Source: Methylococcaceae bacterium (GTDB lineage Bacteria > Pseudomonadota > Gammaproteobacteria > Methylococcales > Methylomonadaceae). Taken from it: DNA of 7,816 nt. The notes under the pieces are model-generated. The model did no database searches. It had not been told where the DNA came from and saw only the letters and a list, made by a program, of their open reading frames with translations. The translations under genes and the position numbers were made by a program. Every line of letters begins with the position of its first letter. The first letter of the stretch is position 1. The stretch is taken from assembly GCA_947484105.1 (NCBI GenBank), contig CANKON010000065.1, positions 1-7,816 of the forward strand. Direction: 5' to 3'. This document shows, piece by piece, positions 1 to 6,367 of this stretch.

Positions 1-2047
1 TAAATACCAACGCTTGCATCAAATCAAAAGGCGGTAACGATTTGGGTAAAATACCTAATGCGTCAACCGATAATTCGGGCGTAGCGACAATTTCTATGTT
101 TATGTGCAACCATTGATTGAGAACTTCAACTAATTTATCCAGCATAATAGGCTTGGTTAAATGATCGTTCATGCCAGCGGCTAAACTTTTTTCTTTATCG
201 CCGCGCATCGCGTGTGCAGTCATTGCCACAATCGGAATGTATTTTAATTTTTCTTCTTGGCGAATAAGGCGCGTGGCTGTCAATCCGTCCATAATCGGCA
301 TTTGAACATCCATCAAAATCAAATCAAACGATTCCGCTAATGCCAAATCCAGTCCTTCTTTACCATTATTTGCAAGGGTCACCTCCAAGCCAATGGTGCT
401 TAAAATTTCAACAGCGACTTGCTGATTGATTTCGTTATCTTCAACTAACAAAATACGTCGCGCGTTGTAATTGTGATTGGTTTGAAACGTAATTTTTTTC
501 TTATTCTTAGTTGGTTTTATCGGCTGTAACGGGGCAATCGGTAACGTGACGTTAAAGGTGAATGTGCTGCCTTTGCCAAGTTCGCTGACAATTTCAATTT
601 TTCCATTCATCAATTCCACTAACTGCTTACAAATAACCAAACCTAAACCTGAACCGCCGTATTTGCGTGTAATAGACGTGTCCGCTTGTGAAAATGGCTG
701 AAATAAGGTTTCAAGCTGGGCGGGATTGATACCAATTCCCGTGTCACAGACTGAAAAATAAAGCAAAACCTCTTTTTCCGACACCATTTTATAATCAACG
801 TGGATGGCAACGTCACCTTCATCGGTAAATTTCACGGCATTGCTAACTAAATTGAGTAAAATTTGCCCTAAACGTAACGAATCGCCGACTAATTGTTTTG
901 GGATTCCAGTTGAAACGGTGAGAGAAACAGGAATATTTTTTTGCTCTGCTTTGATTTTTACGGAATCAATTAAATGTGTTAGAACAGAATCAAGTGAAAA
1001 AGCCGTACTTTCAAAATCTAATTTTCCTGCTTCAACTTTAGAGAAATCTAAAATATCGTCAATCAGCATGAGTAATAATTGACAGCTCGTGTCGATTTTA
1101 TCGAGGTAATTTTGTTGTTTTTGTGTTAATTCTGTGTGCTGCGCTAAATGTAACATTCCCAAAATAGCATTCATTGGCGTACGAATTTCATGACTCATAT
1201 TTGCCAAAAAGTCTGATTTCGCCTGATTAGCCGCATCCGCGATTTGTAATGCTTTTTGTAAGTCAGCGGTTTTTTCATCCACAATGGCTTGCAGATTTTT
1301 CAAATTATGCGAAAGCGTTTTTTCAGCGGTATCGCGTTCTTTAAAGCTGGTATTTAATTGTTGCAGCATTTCATTAAACGCATCCGCTAAACGTCCTAAT
1401 TCATCCTCAGATTCTTTTACGATGGGAATGTTGTAACTTTTTGATTTTGTGATGTGCTGAATGAATTTCGCAATTCTGATAATGGGGCGCGACACAATGC
1501 GCTGCGTGTATATTGATAAATATAACGCAATCATTAACGTGATAGAAAACGTCAATAAAATAATAGTTCTGTAATCTTGTAATTTTTTATCGAATGAGTC
1601 GAAACTGGCGCGTAACACTAAATAACCGAGTAATTCATGGTTCAACTCTACAGGCTGAATCAGTTGTATAAAATCGTCAGTTGGAATCAAATGGGGCGCG
1701 TGAATAAGTTCATTGTCGCTTAAAATCAACGGTTGTTGGTAAGTGTCTTTTCGGTAATCAGCTAATAATTGTTGCTTTGTATCGTATAAGCCCGCGTAGA
1801 GAATATCGGGATTATGTTTCAATGCACCCAATGTTTTTCGGGTCGTTGAATCGTCCATAAAAGCAAGTGACGCTAAACTATTTTCACTAATAATTTCGAC
1901 TTGCGTTTGCAGATTGCTAATGATTTCTTTTTTTACAAATTCCGTTTCATAAAAAAATAAAATGCCACTGAATACACATAAAGCAATAGTGCTACTTAAT
2001 GCGCTAATAGAAATCAGCTTTGTTTTAATCGATTGATTCCGTAGCAT
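1..2047 (-). CDS. CHASE8-HAMP hybrid histidine kinase with receiver domain (3' end beyond window)
   Basis: Inner-membrane sensor kinase of a phosphorelay; 682 codons are visible and the C-terminus lies off the left edge. Order: membrane segment about residues 11-32; periplasmic domain about 33-159 resembling CHASE8 (SLASLAFMDD near 57-66, then NPDILYAGLYD near 79-89); second membrane segment about 160-179; HAMP about 180-232; a helical, probably coiled-coil stretch to about 275; HisKA with SHEIRTP and phospho-acceptor His286; HATPase_c with N box Asn399/Asn403, G1 DTGIGI at 435-440, F box FQPFSQ at 449-454 and G2 GGSGLGL at 464-470; receiver domain from about 530 with the acidic start VEDN, phospho-acceptor Asp580 (MDVQMP), Thr610 and Lys632. 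The final visible residues (LPKSLPPFDL) resemble linkers that precede Hpt domains, so an Hpt domain may follow. There is no PAS domain. The start ATG overlaps the YfiR-family stop as TGATG, implying translational coupling. The kinase call is very firm; CHASE8 is judged by eye, and the signal is unknown. Confidence 0.95.
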   Translation of the reverse strand, partial: MLRNQSIKTKLISISALSSTIALCVFSGILFFYETEFVKKEIISNLQTQVEIISENSLASLAFMDDSTTRKTLGALKHNPDILYAGLYDTKQQLLADYRKDTYQQPLILSDNELIHAPHLIPTDDFIQLIQPVELNHELLGYLVLRASFDSFDKKLQDYRTIILLTFSITLMIALYLSIYTQRIVSRPIIRIAKFIQHITKSKSYNIPIVKESEDELGRLADAFNEMLQQLNTSFKERDTAEKTLSHNLKNLQAIVDEKTADLQKALQIADAANQAKSDFLANMSHEIRTPMNAILGMLHLAQHTELTQKQQNYLDKIDTSCQLLLMLIDDILDFSKVEAGKLDFESTAFSLDSVLTHLIDSVKIKAEQKNIPVSLTVSTGIPKQLVGDSLRLGQILLNLVSNAVKFTDEGDVAIHVDYKMVSEKEVLLYFSVCDTGIGINPAQLETLFQPFSQADTSITRKYGGSGLGLVICKQLVELMNGKIEIVSELGKGSTFTFNVTLPIAPLQPIKPTKNKKKITFQTNHNYNARRILLVEDNEINQQVAVEILSTIGLEVTLANNGKEGLDLALAESFDLILMDVQMPIMDGLTATRLIRQEEKLKYIPIVAMTAHAMRGDKEKSLAAGMNDHLTKPIMLDKLVEVLNQWLHINIEIVATPELSVDALGILPKSLPPFDLMQALVF

Positions 2048-2595
2048 CACTGGGGAAAATCCTTTGATAAAGCCAGCAATTGCGAGCTAATTTTTAAACT
2101 TGATTCCAGTGCGTTTTTATTATTGATGTAAAAATGAATTTTTTGTTCATCTTCAAACAGATAAATGATGCCTTGTTCAAGAATATTTTTTTGTGAGCCA
2201 ACAGAAAGAATAGGTTTTTTATGAATTTGTGCCAGCAAATCCGTTGAAATTGCGTTCGGAAAATAGAGTATTTGGCAATTATCGACGTTTGATTTATCGG
2301 TCACATTCATGACATCAACTTGCAAATTGCCCAATTTTTTACCCGAATAGGCTTGCTTTAATAATTGACTAAAAGAATTGTCATTGTAGACGCAATAATT
2401 AAAAGCAGGCGATTTCACCGCCCATTCAATGAATTGACCGAAATGAAATAAATAAGCGATTTTGATTTTGTTTTCGCGTTCTGTGGATTCGTCGTCAGCA
2501 AATGTTGGCGCGGCACAAAATGAAATACTCACAAGCAAAATTAGAATTCGCAAGCAAATGACAAACCAAGATTTGTTTTGAGTACGATTTAACAT
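2047..2595 (-). CDS. YfiR family (DUF4154) periplasmic regulator
   Basis: Secreted periplasmic protein of 182 residues. A signal peptide covers about residues 1-33 (hydrophobic core 14-28, probable cleavage after PTFA, before DDES). The mature part has the DUF4154 pattern: KIAYLFHFGQFIEW at 45-58, Cys68 in NYCVY, Cys107 in NCQILYFP, PILSVG at 128-133, the GIIYLFEDEQKIHFYIN strand pair at 142-158 and a C-terminal helix ending SSQLLALSKDF. In Pseudomonas aeruginosa, YfiR represses the membrane diguanylate cyclase YfiN by acting on its periplasmic side, under redox and YfiB control. Here the downstream neighbour is a CHASE8-type kinase, so I infer that this protein controls the kinase. The two cysteines fit the first conserved disulfide; the second pair known in P. 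aeruginosa YfiR is absent. The start is the only Met before residue 96; it lies 5 bases after the receptor stop and has no clear Shine-Dalgarno sequence. Family assignment is firm; the partner is inferred. Confidence 0.9.
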   Translation of the reverse strand: MLNRTQNKSWFVICLRILILLVSISFCAAPTFADDESTERENKIKIAYLFHFGQFIEWAVKSPAFNYCVYNDNSFSQLLKQAYSGKKLGNLQVDVMNVTDKSNVDNCQILYFPNAISTDLLAQIHKKPILSVGSQKNILEQGIIYLFEDEQKIHFYINNKNALESSLKISSQLLALSKDFPQ

Positions 2596-2600
2596 GGTTT

Positions 2601-4631
2601 TTAGTAAGACAAACCAATCGTTAAATAAAGCCGACGAGTTTCTTGTGGTAAACGTGGCAAGCCGCCACTTAATGCGTCACCATTTTGCAACGGAATGACC
2701 GCAAAATTATCATTCATATTGACGTTGTAGTAGGTTGTATCAAGTAAATTCGTTGCGCCCAAGTCAACGCTAAATTCAGCCGCATTCAAAGGTAAAGCGT
2801 AATGCAAGTTGGAATCAAAAATCGTTACACCGTGCATTCTTTCGCCTTTATAAAGTGTGTTCGATTCATGCGTGCCAACTTTATCGAACCAACGCCCCGT
2901 CAACCGAAAAGTGAATTTATCGAGTGAATACATGAAATTACTTTTAATCATATTTTCTGGCGCATTGGTGATGCCAACCATGTGATTTAATTTTTCAGCG
3001 TTTTGTTCACCAAGCGTATAGATATAATTTAAATCTGTGCTAATGCCGTTTTTAAAATTTTGCGAATCGCCCACTTGTAGCCCATACGTTTTCGAGCTTG
3101 CCAAATTATCATTAGTATTGGGTTTGCCAGTAAAAACGTTATTGACCAAACGCACAATGTCTTTTCCTTGCGTGTAAAACCCCGATAATTTAAACGTATT
3201 GCCTTTAAATGGTTCAGCGTTGAAACCTAATTCAGCGGTTGTCATGCGCTCAGGTTGTAAATTCAAATTTGCCCGATGATAAATTGGATCGGCGGGCGTA
3301 TTCCACGATTCATAAATCAAATAAGGTGAGGGCGCAATATAAGATGTTCCCCACGCGCCAAAAAATCGTAAGGCTTTAAAGGCTTGCCACGAAAAACCTA
3401 AACGCGGATTAAAATCAGGATCATAGCGTGAATCCGCATCCATCCGAATTGAACCGTTTAACGCTAATTTTTCAGTTAAATCATAATTTACTTGGCTATA
3501 AATGGCGTAATTTTCGTAACTGGTATTTTTAATCAACGAACTGACATCTGCGCTATTTTTAGGCGTTGAATTCATAAAACTCAATTCCATTCCGCTTAAC
3601 CAGTTAATGTCACCTTTTAAATACGCGACCGTTTCAGAAAAACGCATGGCATCGCCTTGCCACGAAATGGGAGCCGTTGCGCCCCAAGCGCGATAACTTG
3701 AACCAGGTTCTAATTCGGTGCTTTCATAACTTAAACTCGATTTTGCTTGCCAAAATGGATTAATTTCTAAGTTATACGTCGCGTTTACCATTTGATTGGT
3801 GGTTTCAAAAAAAGCTTTTCCCGAATAATCGTAACTAATTGGCGGGGCGGGATTAAATGAAAGACTGTTGTTTGCGTTGTTATAAAGACGGTAATAACTC
3901 AGCGTTAAATCTTTGTAATTGGCTTTGAAATGAATGTTGTGATTTTGTTCGGTTAAATCAACTTTATTGATTTTGCCGTAAATTTCAGGGTAATTTTGTT
4001 TTAAATCTTCTGACGCGCTGCGATGAAAACTGCCCGAAAGTGAAACGGCAACGTCGTCGTTAACTTTTTTACCCGCCGCGACTTGAACTTCACCTGTATC
4101 TTGTGTACCACCTGTGGCTTTGACTTTTATGCCTTCAATGCCTGCGCCCGTTTCGGTGACTAAATTGATAGTGCCGAGCATAGCATCGCCGCCATAAATA
4201 GAGGATGCGCTGCCCAAACTGATTTCAACTTGTTTCACATCAATGAGTGGCATGGTGTGGAAAAATGCTGTCGGTTCGCCCGTTGGAGCTTTGATTTTGT
4301 TGCCATCGATTAAAACCGTTATTTTGTCGTTGGCAAAAATGCCACGAATATAAATTTCCACGCCAGCTTTTTCCGTAGACGCTAAATTCGCAACGTGAAT
4401 ATCAGGGATGTTTTTCAAAATATCGGTTAAAAAACGATAGCCTTTGCGATGAATTTCGTCTTGTGAAACAACGTAAGCGGTGACAGGTGATTTATTCAAC
4501 GACATTGGCATTTTTGTAATCGACGTTACTTTTACATCCATCAATTCTTCGAGTGACACATCTGTAAATTCGCTTTCAGCGTGCGCGGCGTTAGCAAAAA
4601 CGAGAAGCCAAAGTAACGGGCTAATTTTCAT
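2601..4631 (-). CDS. TonB-dependent outer-membrane receptor
   Basis: A 676-residue outer-membrane beta-barrel receptor of the energised (TonB/ExbBD) uptake type. Signal peptide residues 1-18 end in AHA before ESEF. The mature N-terminus carries the common motif SLEELMDVKVTSITK (26-40), followed by the plug domain (about 44-160) with YIRGIF (94-99), VLIDG (106-110), and VEISLG and SIYGGDAMLGTINLVT (135-159). The barrel follows from about 170, with alternating strands such as RFFGAWGTSYIAPSP and an ELGFNAEPFKG segment, and closes with YLTIGLSY, ending in the terminal aromatic residue expected for BAM recognition. Length is normal for the family. The substrate cannot be read from sequence; siderophore, haem, cobalamin or other ligands are all possible. 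The gene starts inside the psd stop (ATGA), so it has no intergenic promoter of its own. Its position before a YfiR protein and a kinase suggests it may report ligand occupancy as well as, or instead of, transport. Confidence 0.93.
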   Translation of the reverse strand: MKISPLLWLLVFANAAHAESEFTDVSLEELMDVKVTSITKMPMSLNKSPVTAYVVSQDEIHRKGYRFLTDILKNIPDIHVANLASTEKAGVEIYIRGIFANDKITVLIDGNKIKAPTGEPTAFFHTMPLIDVKQVEISLGSASSIYGGDAMLGTINLVTETGAGIEGIKVKATGGTQDTGEVQVAAGKKVNDDVAVSLSGSFHRSASEDLKQNYPEIYGKINKVDLTEQNHNIHFKANYKDLTLSYYRLYNNANNSLSFNPAPPISYDYSGKAFFETTNQMVNATYNLEINPFWQAKSSLSYESTELEPGSSYRAWGATAPISWQGDAMRFSETVAYLKGDINWLSGMELSFMNSTPKNSADVSSLIKNTSYENYAIYSQVNYDLTEKLALNGSIRMDADSRYDPDFNPRLGFSWQAFKALRFFGAWGTSYIAPSPYLIYESWNTPADPIYHRANLNLQPERMTTAELGFNAEPFKGNTFKLSGFYTQGKDIVRLVNNVFTGKPNTNDNLASSKTYGLQVGDSQNFKNGISTDLNYIYTLGEQNAEKLNHMVGITNAPENMIKSNFMYSLDKFTFRLTGRWFDKVGTHESNTLYKGERMHGVTIFDSNLHYALPLNAAEFSVDLGATNLLDTTYYNVNMNDNFAVIPLQNGDALSGGLPRLPQETRRLYLTIGLSY

Positions 4632-5494
4632 ATTGAGGTATTTTGTAAGCCGATTTTTTCACCCACTTTCACGGATTTTCCCGCAGTAAAATCAGCATTC
4701 CAGTTCATTTTGTCTTTTTCAAATAACACGATAATTGTTGAACCCATGTTGAAACGTCCCATTTCTGCGCCGATTTCTAAAACGGGCGCATCGGTTTCAT
4801 ATTTCCAATTGCGAATTGTTTTAATCGTCGGCGGCGTGACCACGCCGTGCCATACCGTTTCAATGCTTGAAACAAAGATTGCCCCAACTAAAACCAAAGC
4901 AACTTGCCCAATTTCGGTATCGAAAATCGCCACAACACGTTCATTTTTTGCAAATAAACCATTCACAGCTTCGGTCGTTGCACCGTTGACGCTAAATAAT
5001 CGTCCAGGAACATGAACCATTTCGCGCAATGTGCCAGAAATTGGCATGTGCAAACGGTGATAATCTTTTGGCGATAAATAAATGGTCGCAAATTCGCCGT
5101 CGTTGAATTTTTCAGCACGTTGTGAATCGCCGCCTAATAAATCGGTGACGGTAAAACGTTTGCCTTTCGCTTGAAAAATATCGCCACTTTCAATTTTACC
5201 TGCTTGACTGACTACGCCATCGGCAGGACTAGCAATTGCGAATTTTTCAGTCGTCAAAGGACGTGCGCCTGGTTTTAACTCACGAGTGAAAAAGTGATTA
5301 AAACTTTTAAACGCATTCAAATCTGAAGTCGCTGCTTCATCCATATTTACGCCGTAACGTTGAATGATTTGGCGCGTTAAAAAGTTTTTCCACGTTACAT
5401 TTTCACAATGGGTAAATTTACTGACAAATTGTGACAATAAATGATGCGGCAAAAGGGTTTGTGTGAGTTCAACGAGTGTGTTTTTCAAAGTCAT
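4628..5494 (-). CDS. psd: phosphatidylserine decarboxylase proenzyme
   Basis: Makes phosphatidylethanolamine from phosphatidylserine at the inner membrane, the last step of the main bacterial PE route. The 288-residue length matches bacterial Psd. The proenzyme cleaves itself between Gly251 and Ser252 in the motif MGST (250-253) to give a large beta chain and a short alpha chain whose Ser252 becomes the pyruvoyl cofactor. The residues corresponding to the E. coli autocleavage triad are present: Asp92 in SPADG, His149 in YHRLHMP and Ser252. The family motifs PGRLFSVN (163-170), ERVVAIFDT (185-193) and VGAIFVSSIETVW (203-215) are also intact. Most relatives have Leu rather than Met before GST. 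The ATG is 12 bases after the FlhB-like stop and has no convincing Shine-Dalgarno sequence; its stop overlaps the receptor start by 4 bases. Identification is very firm. Confidence 0.97.
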   Translation of the reverse strand: MTLKNTLVELTQTLLPHHLLSQFVSKFTHCENVTWKNFLTRQIIQRYGVNMDEAATSDLNAFKSFNHFFTRELKPGARPLTTEKFAIASPADGVVSQAGKIESGDIFQAKGKRFTVTDLLGGDSQRAEKFNDGEFATIYLSPKDYHRLHMPISGTLREMVHVPGRLFSVNGATTEAVNGLFAKNERVVAIFDTEIGQVALVLVGAIFVSSIETVWHGVVTPPTIKTIRNWKYETDAPVLEIGAEMGRFNMGSTIIVLFEKDKMNWNADFTAGKSVKVGEKIGLQNTSI

Positions 5495-5506
5495 AGGGCA
5501 GATATT

Positions 5507-5770
5507 TTAGAGGGTTTTGTTACTAAGACCGTAAGCAAAGGCAATCACTTCCGCAACCGCGAGATAAAGATTTTCAGGAATTTCGTCACCTAAGGGAATT
5601 TTAGATAACATTTTGACCAGTTCTGGATCTTTATAAAGGGGGATGTCGTGTTCTTGTGCAATTTTTACAATTTGATCAGCCGTTAAACGTGCGCCTTTTG
5701 CTGTGACGACGGGCGCGTTATCTTTTTCAAGTTCGTATTTCAGCGCGACGGCAAAATTAGGCGGCAACAT
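5507..5770 (-). CDS. FlhB/EscU C-terminal-domain-like small protein
   Basis: An 87-residue soluble protein that corresponds to only the cytoplasmic C-terminal domain of the flagellar/type III export switch proteins FlhB, YscU and HrcU. The recognisable pattern is FAVALKYE (6-13), APVVTAKG (19-26), then IPLYKDPELVKMLSKIPLGDEIP (43-65) and LYLAVAEVIAFAYGL (68-82). There are no membrane helices, and the NPTH self-cleavage motif is missing; the protein begins with MLPPN exactly where PTH would lead into the AVALKY strand, so it mimics the cleaved C-terminal fragment. Stand-alone proteins of this kind are widespread in proteobacteria, often near fliK, and are usually annotated FlhB-related or export switch. 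No flagellar genes are visible here. It sits 4 bases after queF and 12 before psd, within the operon. The family call is firm; the role is unknown. Confidence 0.9.
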   Translation of the reverse strand: MLPPNFAVALKYELEKDNAPVVTAKGARLTADQIVKIAQEHDIPLYKDPELVKMLSKIPLGDEIPENLYLAVAEVIAFAYGLSNKTL

Positions 5771-5774
5771 AATT

Positions 5775-6164
5775 TTAAGGAAGTGTGACTAATTCAGGTG
5801 CAATCCAAGCTTCATTGCGATGTTCAACCACGACGCTCGTGTAAATGCCGCCCCGAACATAAAAATCAGCACGAACACGCATAAAGTTTGGCGAAATGAC
5901 TTTTACAATGTCGTCCAAAATCTGATTGGTAATTGCTTCGTGAAAGGCACCTTCTTCACGAAACGACCACATATAAAGTTTGAGTGATTTTAATTCCACG
6001 CATAATTCAGCAGGTACATATTCGATTTTAATGGTAGCAAAATCGGGTTGTCCTGTTTTAGGGCAAAGACAGGTAAATTCAGGAATATCAAAACGAATCG
6101 TGTAATCACGGTCGGTTTGTGGGTTAGGAAAAGTGTCTAATTCTTTGCTTGGTCTGGTAGTCAT
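5775..6164 (-). CDS. queF: NADPH-dependent 7-cyano-7-deazaguanine (preQ0) reductase
   Basis: Cytoplasmic enzyme that reduces the nitrile of preQ0 to the amine of preQ1 using two NADPH, a late step before queuosine is inserted into tRNA. At 129 residues this is the short, single-domain (Bacillus YkvM-like) type, not the longer E. coli-like bimodular form. All key residues are present: catalytic Cys34 in [10 protein letters not shown], Asp41 seven residues later, the QueF motif ELKSLKLY (57-64), and His75-Glu76 in FHE for substrate binding. The N-terminal [11 protein letters not shown] is typical and supports the chosen ATG. This is the first gene of the leftward operon; its promoter must lie in the spacer shared with zipA. 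The sequence before the ATG is T-rich, with no Shine-Dalgarno sequence and no recognisable preQ1 riboswitch. Confidence 0.97.
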   Translation of the reverse strand: MTTRPSKELDTFPNPQTDRDYTIRFDIPEFTCLCPKTGQPDFATIKIEYVPAELCVELKSLKLYMWSFREEGAFHEAITNQILDDIVKVISPNFMRVRADFYVRGGIYTSVVVEHRNEAWIAPELVTLP

Positions 6165-6366
6165 AAAAGATTTTGAATGATTTTGTTAAATTAAGCTCTC
6201 ATTTTAATTCATGCAGCTTGAGATTCATAACGCGATACGTCGTTTTTATATTTTTTAGTTATTAAGGTTACAATGGCAACCATAAAGCAATTGGCGCGGG
6301 TGACGATGATGTGTCCCGTATGGTCGTGGTTGATATTGAAAACGCAACAAATCTGGCGGAAGTTTA
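6165..6366. promoter_or_regulatory. divergent queF/zipA spacer with candidate promoters
   Basis: Both divergent units must start transcription in or near this spacer. On the plus strand, TTCATA at 6224-6229 and TATATT at 6247-6252 are separated by 17 bases and match 4/6 and 5/6 of the sigma-70 consensus, a plausible zipA promoter. On the minus strand, TAAAAT (complement of 6201-6206) matches the -10 box at 5/6, with a weak TTATGA (complement of 6225-6230, 3/6) 18 bases upstream; this could serve queF. The two candidates overlap, so they might interfere with each other. A/T-rich DNA yields such matches by chance, so both are tentative. No riboswitch or terminator hairpin was recognised. The right half of the spacer is the SMC-like relic listed separately. 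Confidence 0.25.
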
Positions 6367-6367
6367 A
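6242..6367 (+). pseudogene. decayed 3' end of smc (chromosome segregation ATPase)
   Basis: Reading the plus strand across frames gives pieces of the conserved SMC C-terminus in the correct order. From 6242: VFIFFSY, resembling the QFIFISHN of SMC. After an apparent 2-base loss, from 6264: KVTMATIKQLARVTM, resembling KVTMEMANQLIGVTM. After an apparent loss of about 10 bases, from 6314: DDVSRMVVVDIENATNLAEV and a TAA stop at 6365-6367, resembling EPGVSRLVAVDVEEA. The three pieces lie in different frames and no start precedes them, so this cannot be a working gene; more than 1,000 codons of smc are missing because queF lies just to the left. The stop overlaps the zipA start (TAATG), and smc followed directly by zipA is a familiar gammaproteobacterial order, which strongly supports the reading. 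The comparison is from memory of the family, not from an alignment. The left limit is uncertain and could extend to about 6230. Confidence 0.7.

Noticed and set aside
804..1082. Open frame on the plus strand (92 codons)
   Set aside because: It lies antisense within the conserved HisKA-HATPase region of the kinase, and its product has no family features.
2500..2530. Lipoprotein signal for the YfiR-family protein (Cys27)
   Set aside because: The residue before the Cys is Phe, which does not fit the lipobox; a standard signal peptidase I site after PTFA fits better.
4480..4689. Open frame on the plus strand (69 codons)
   Set aside because: Antisense to the receptor N-terminus and psd C-terminus, both clearly coding; no domain is recognisable.
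4710..5015. Open frame on the plus strand (101 codons)
   Set aside because: Antisense shadow of the most conserved part of psd.
6189..6220. Terminator-like inverted repeats (AATTAA/TTAATT, AAGCT/AGCTT)
   Set aside because: Stems of 5-6 mostly A/T pairs with long loops and no U-run in a sensible place; expected by chance in A/T-rich DNA.
6165..6240. preQ1 riboswitch before queF
   Set aside because: The short A/U-rich leader shows neither the stem with the conserved loop nor the A-rich tail of the preQ1-I motif.
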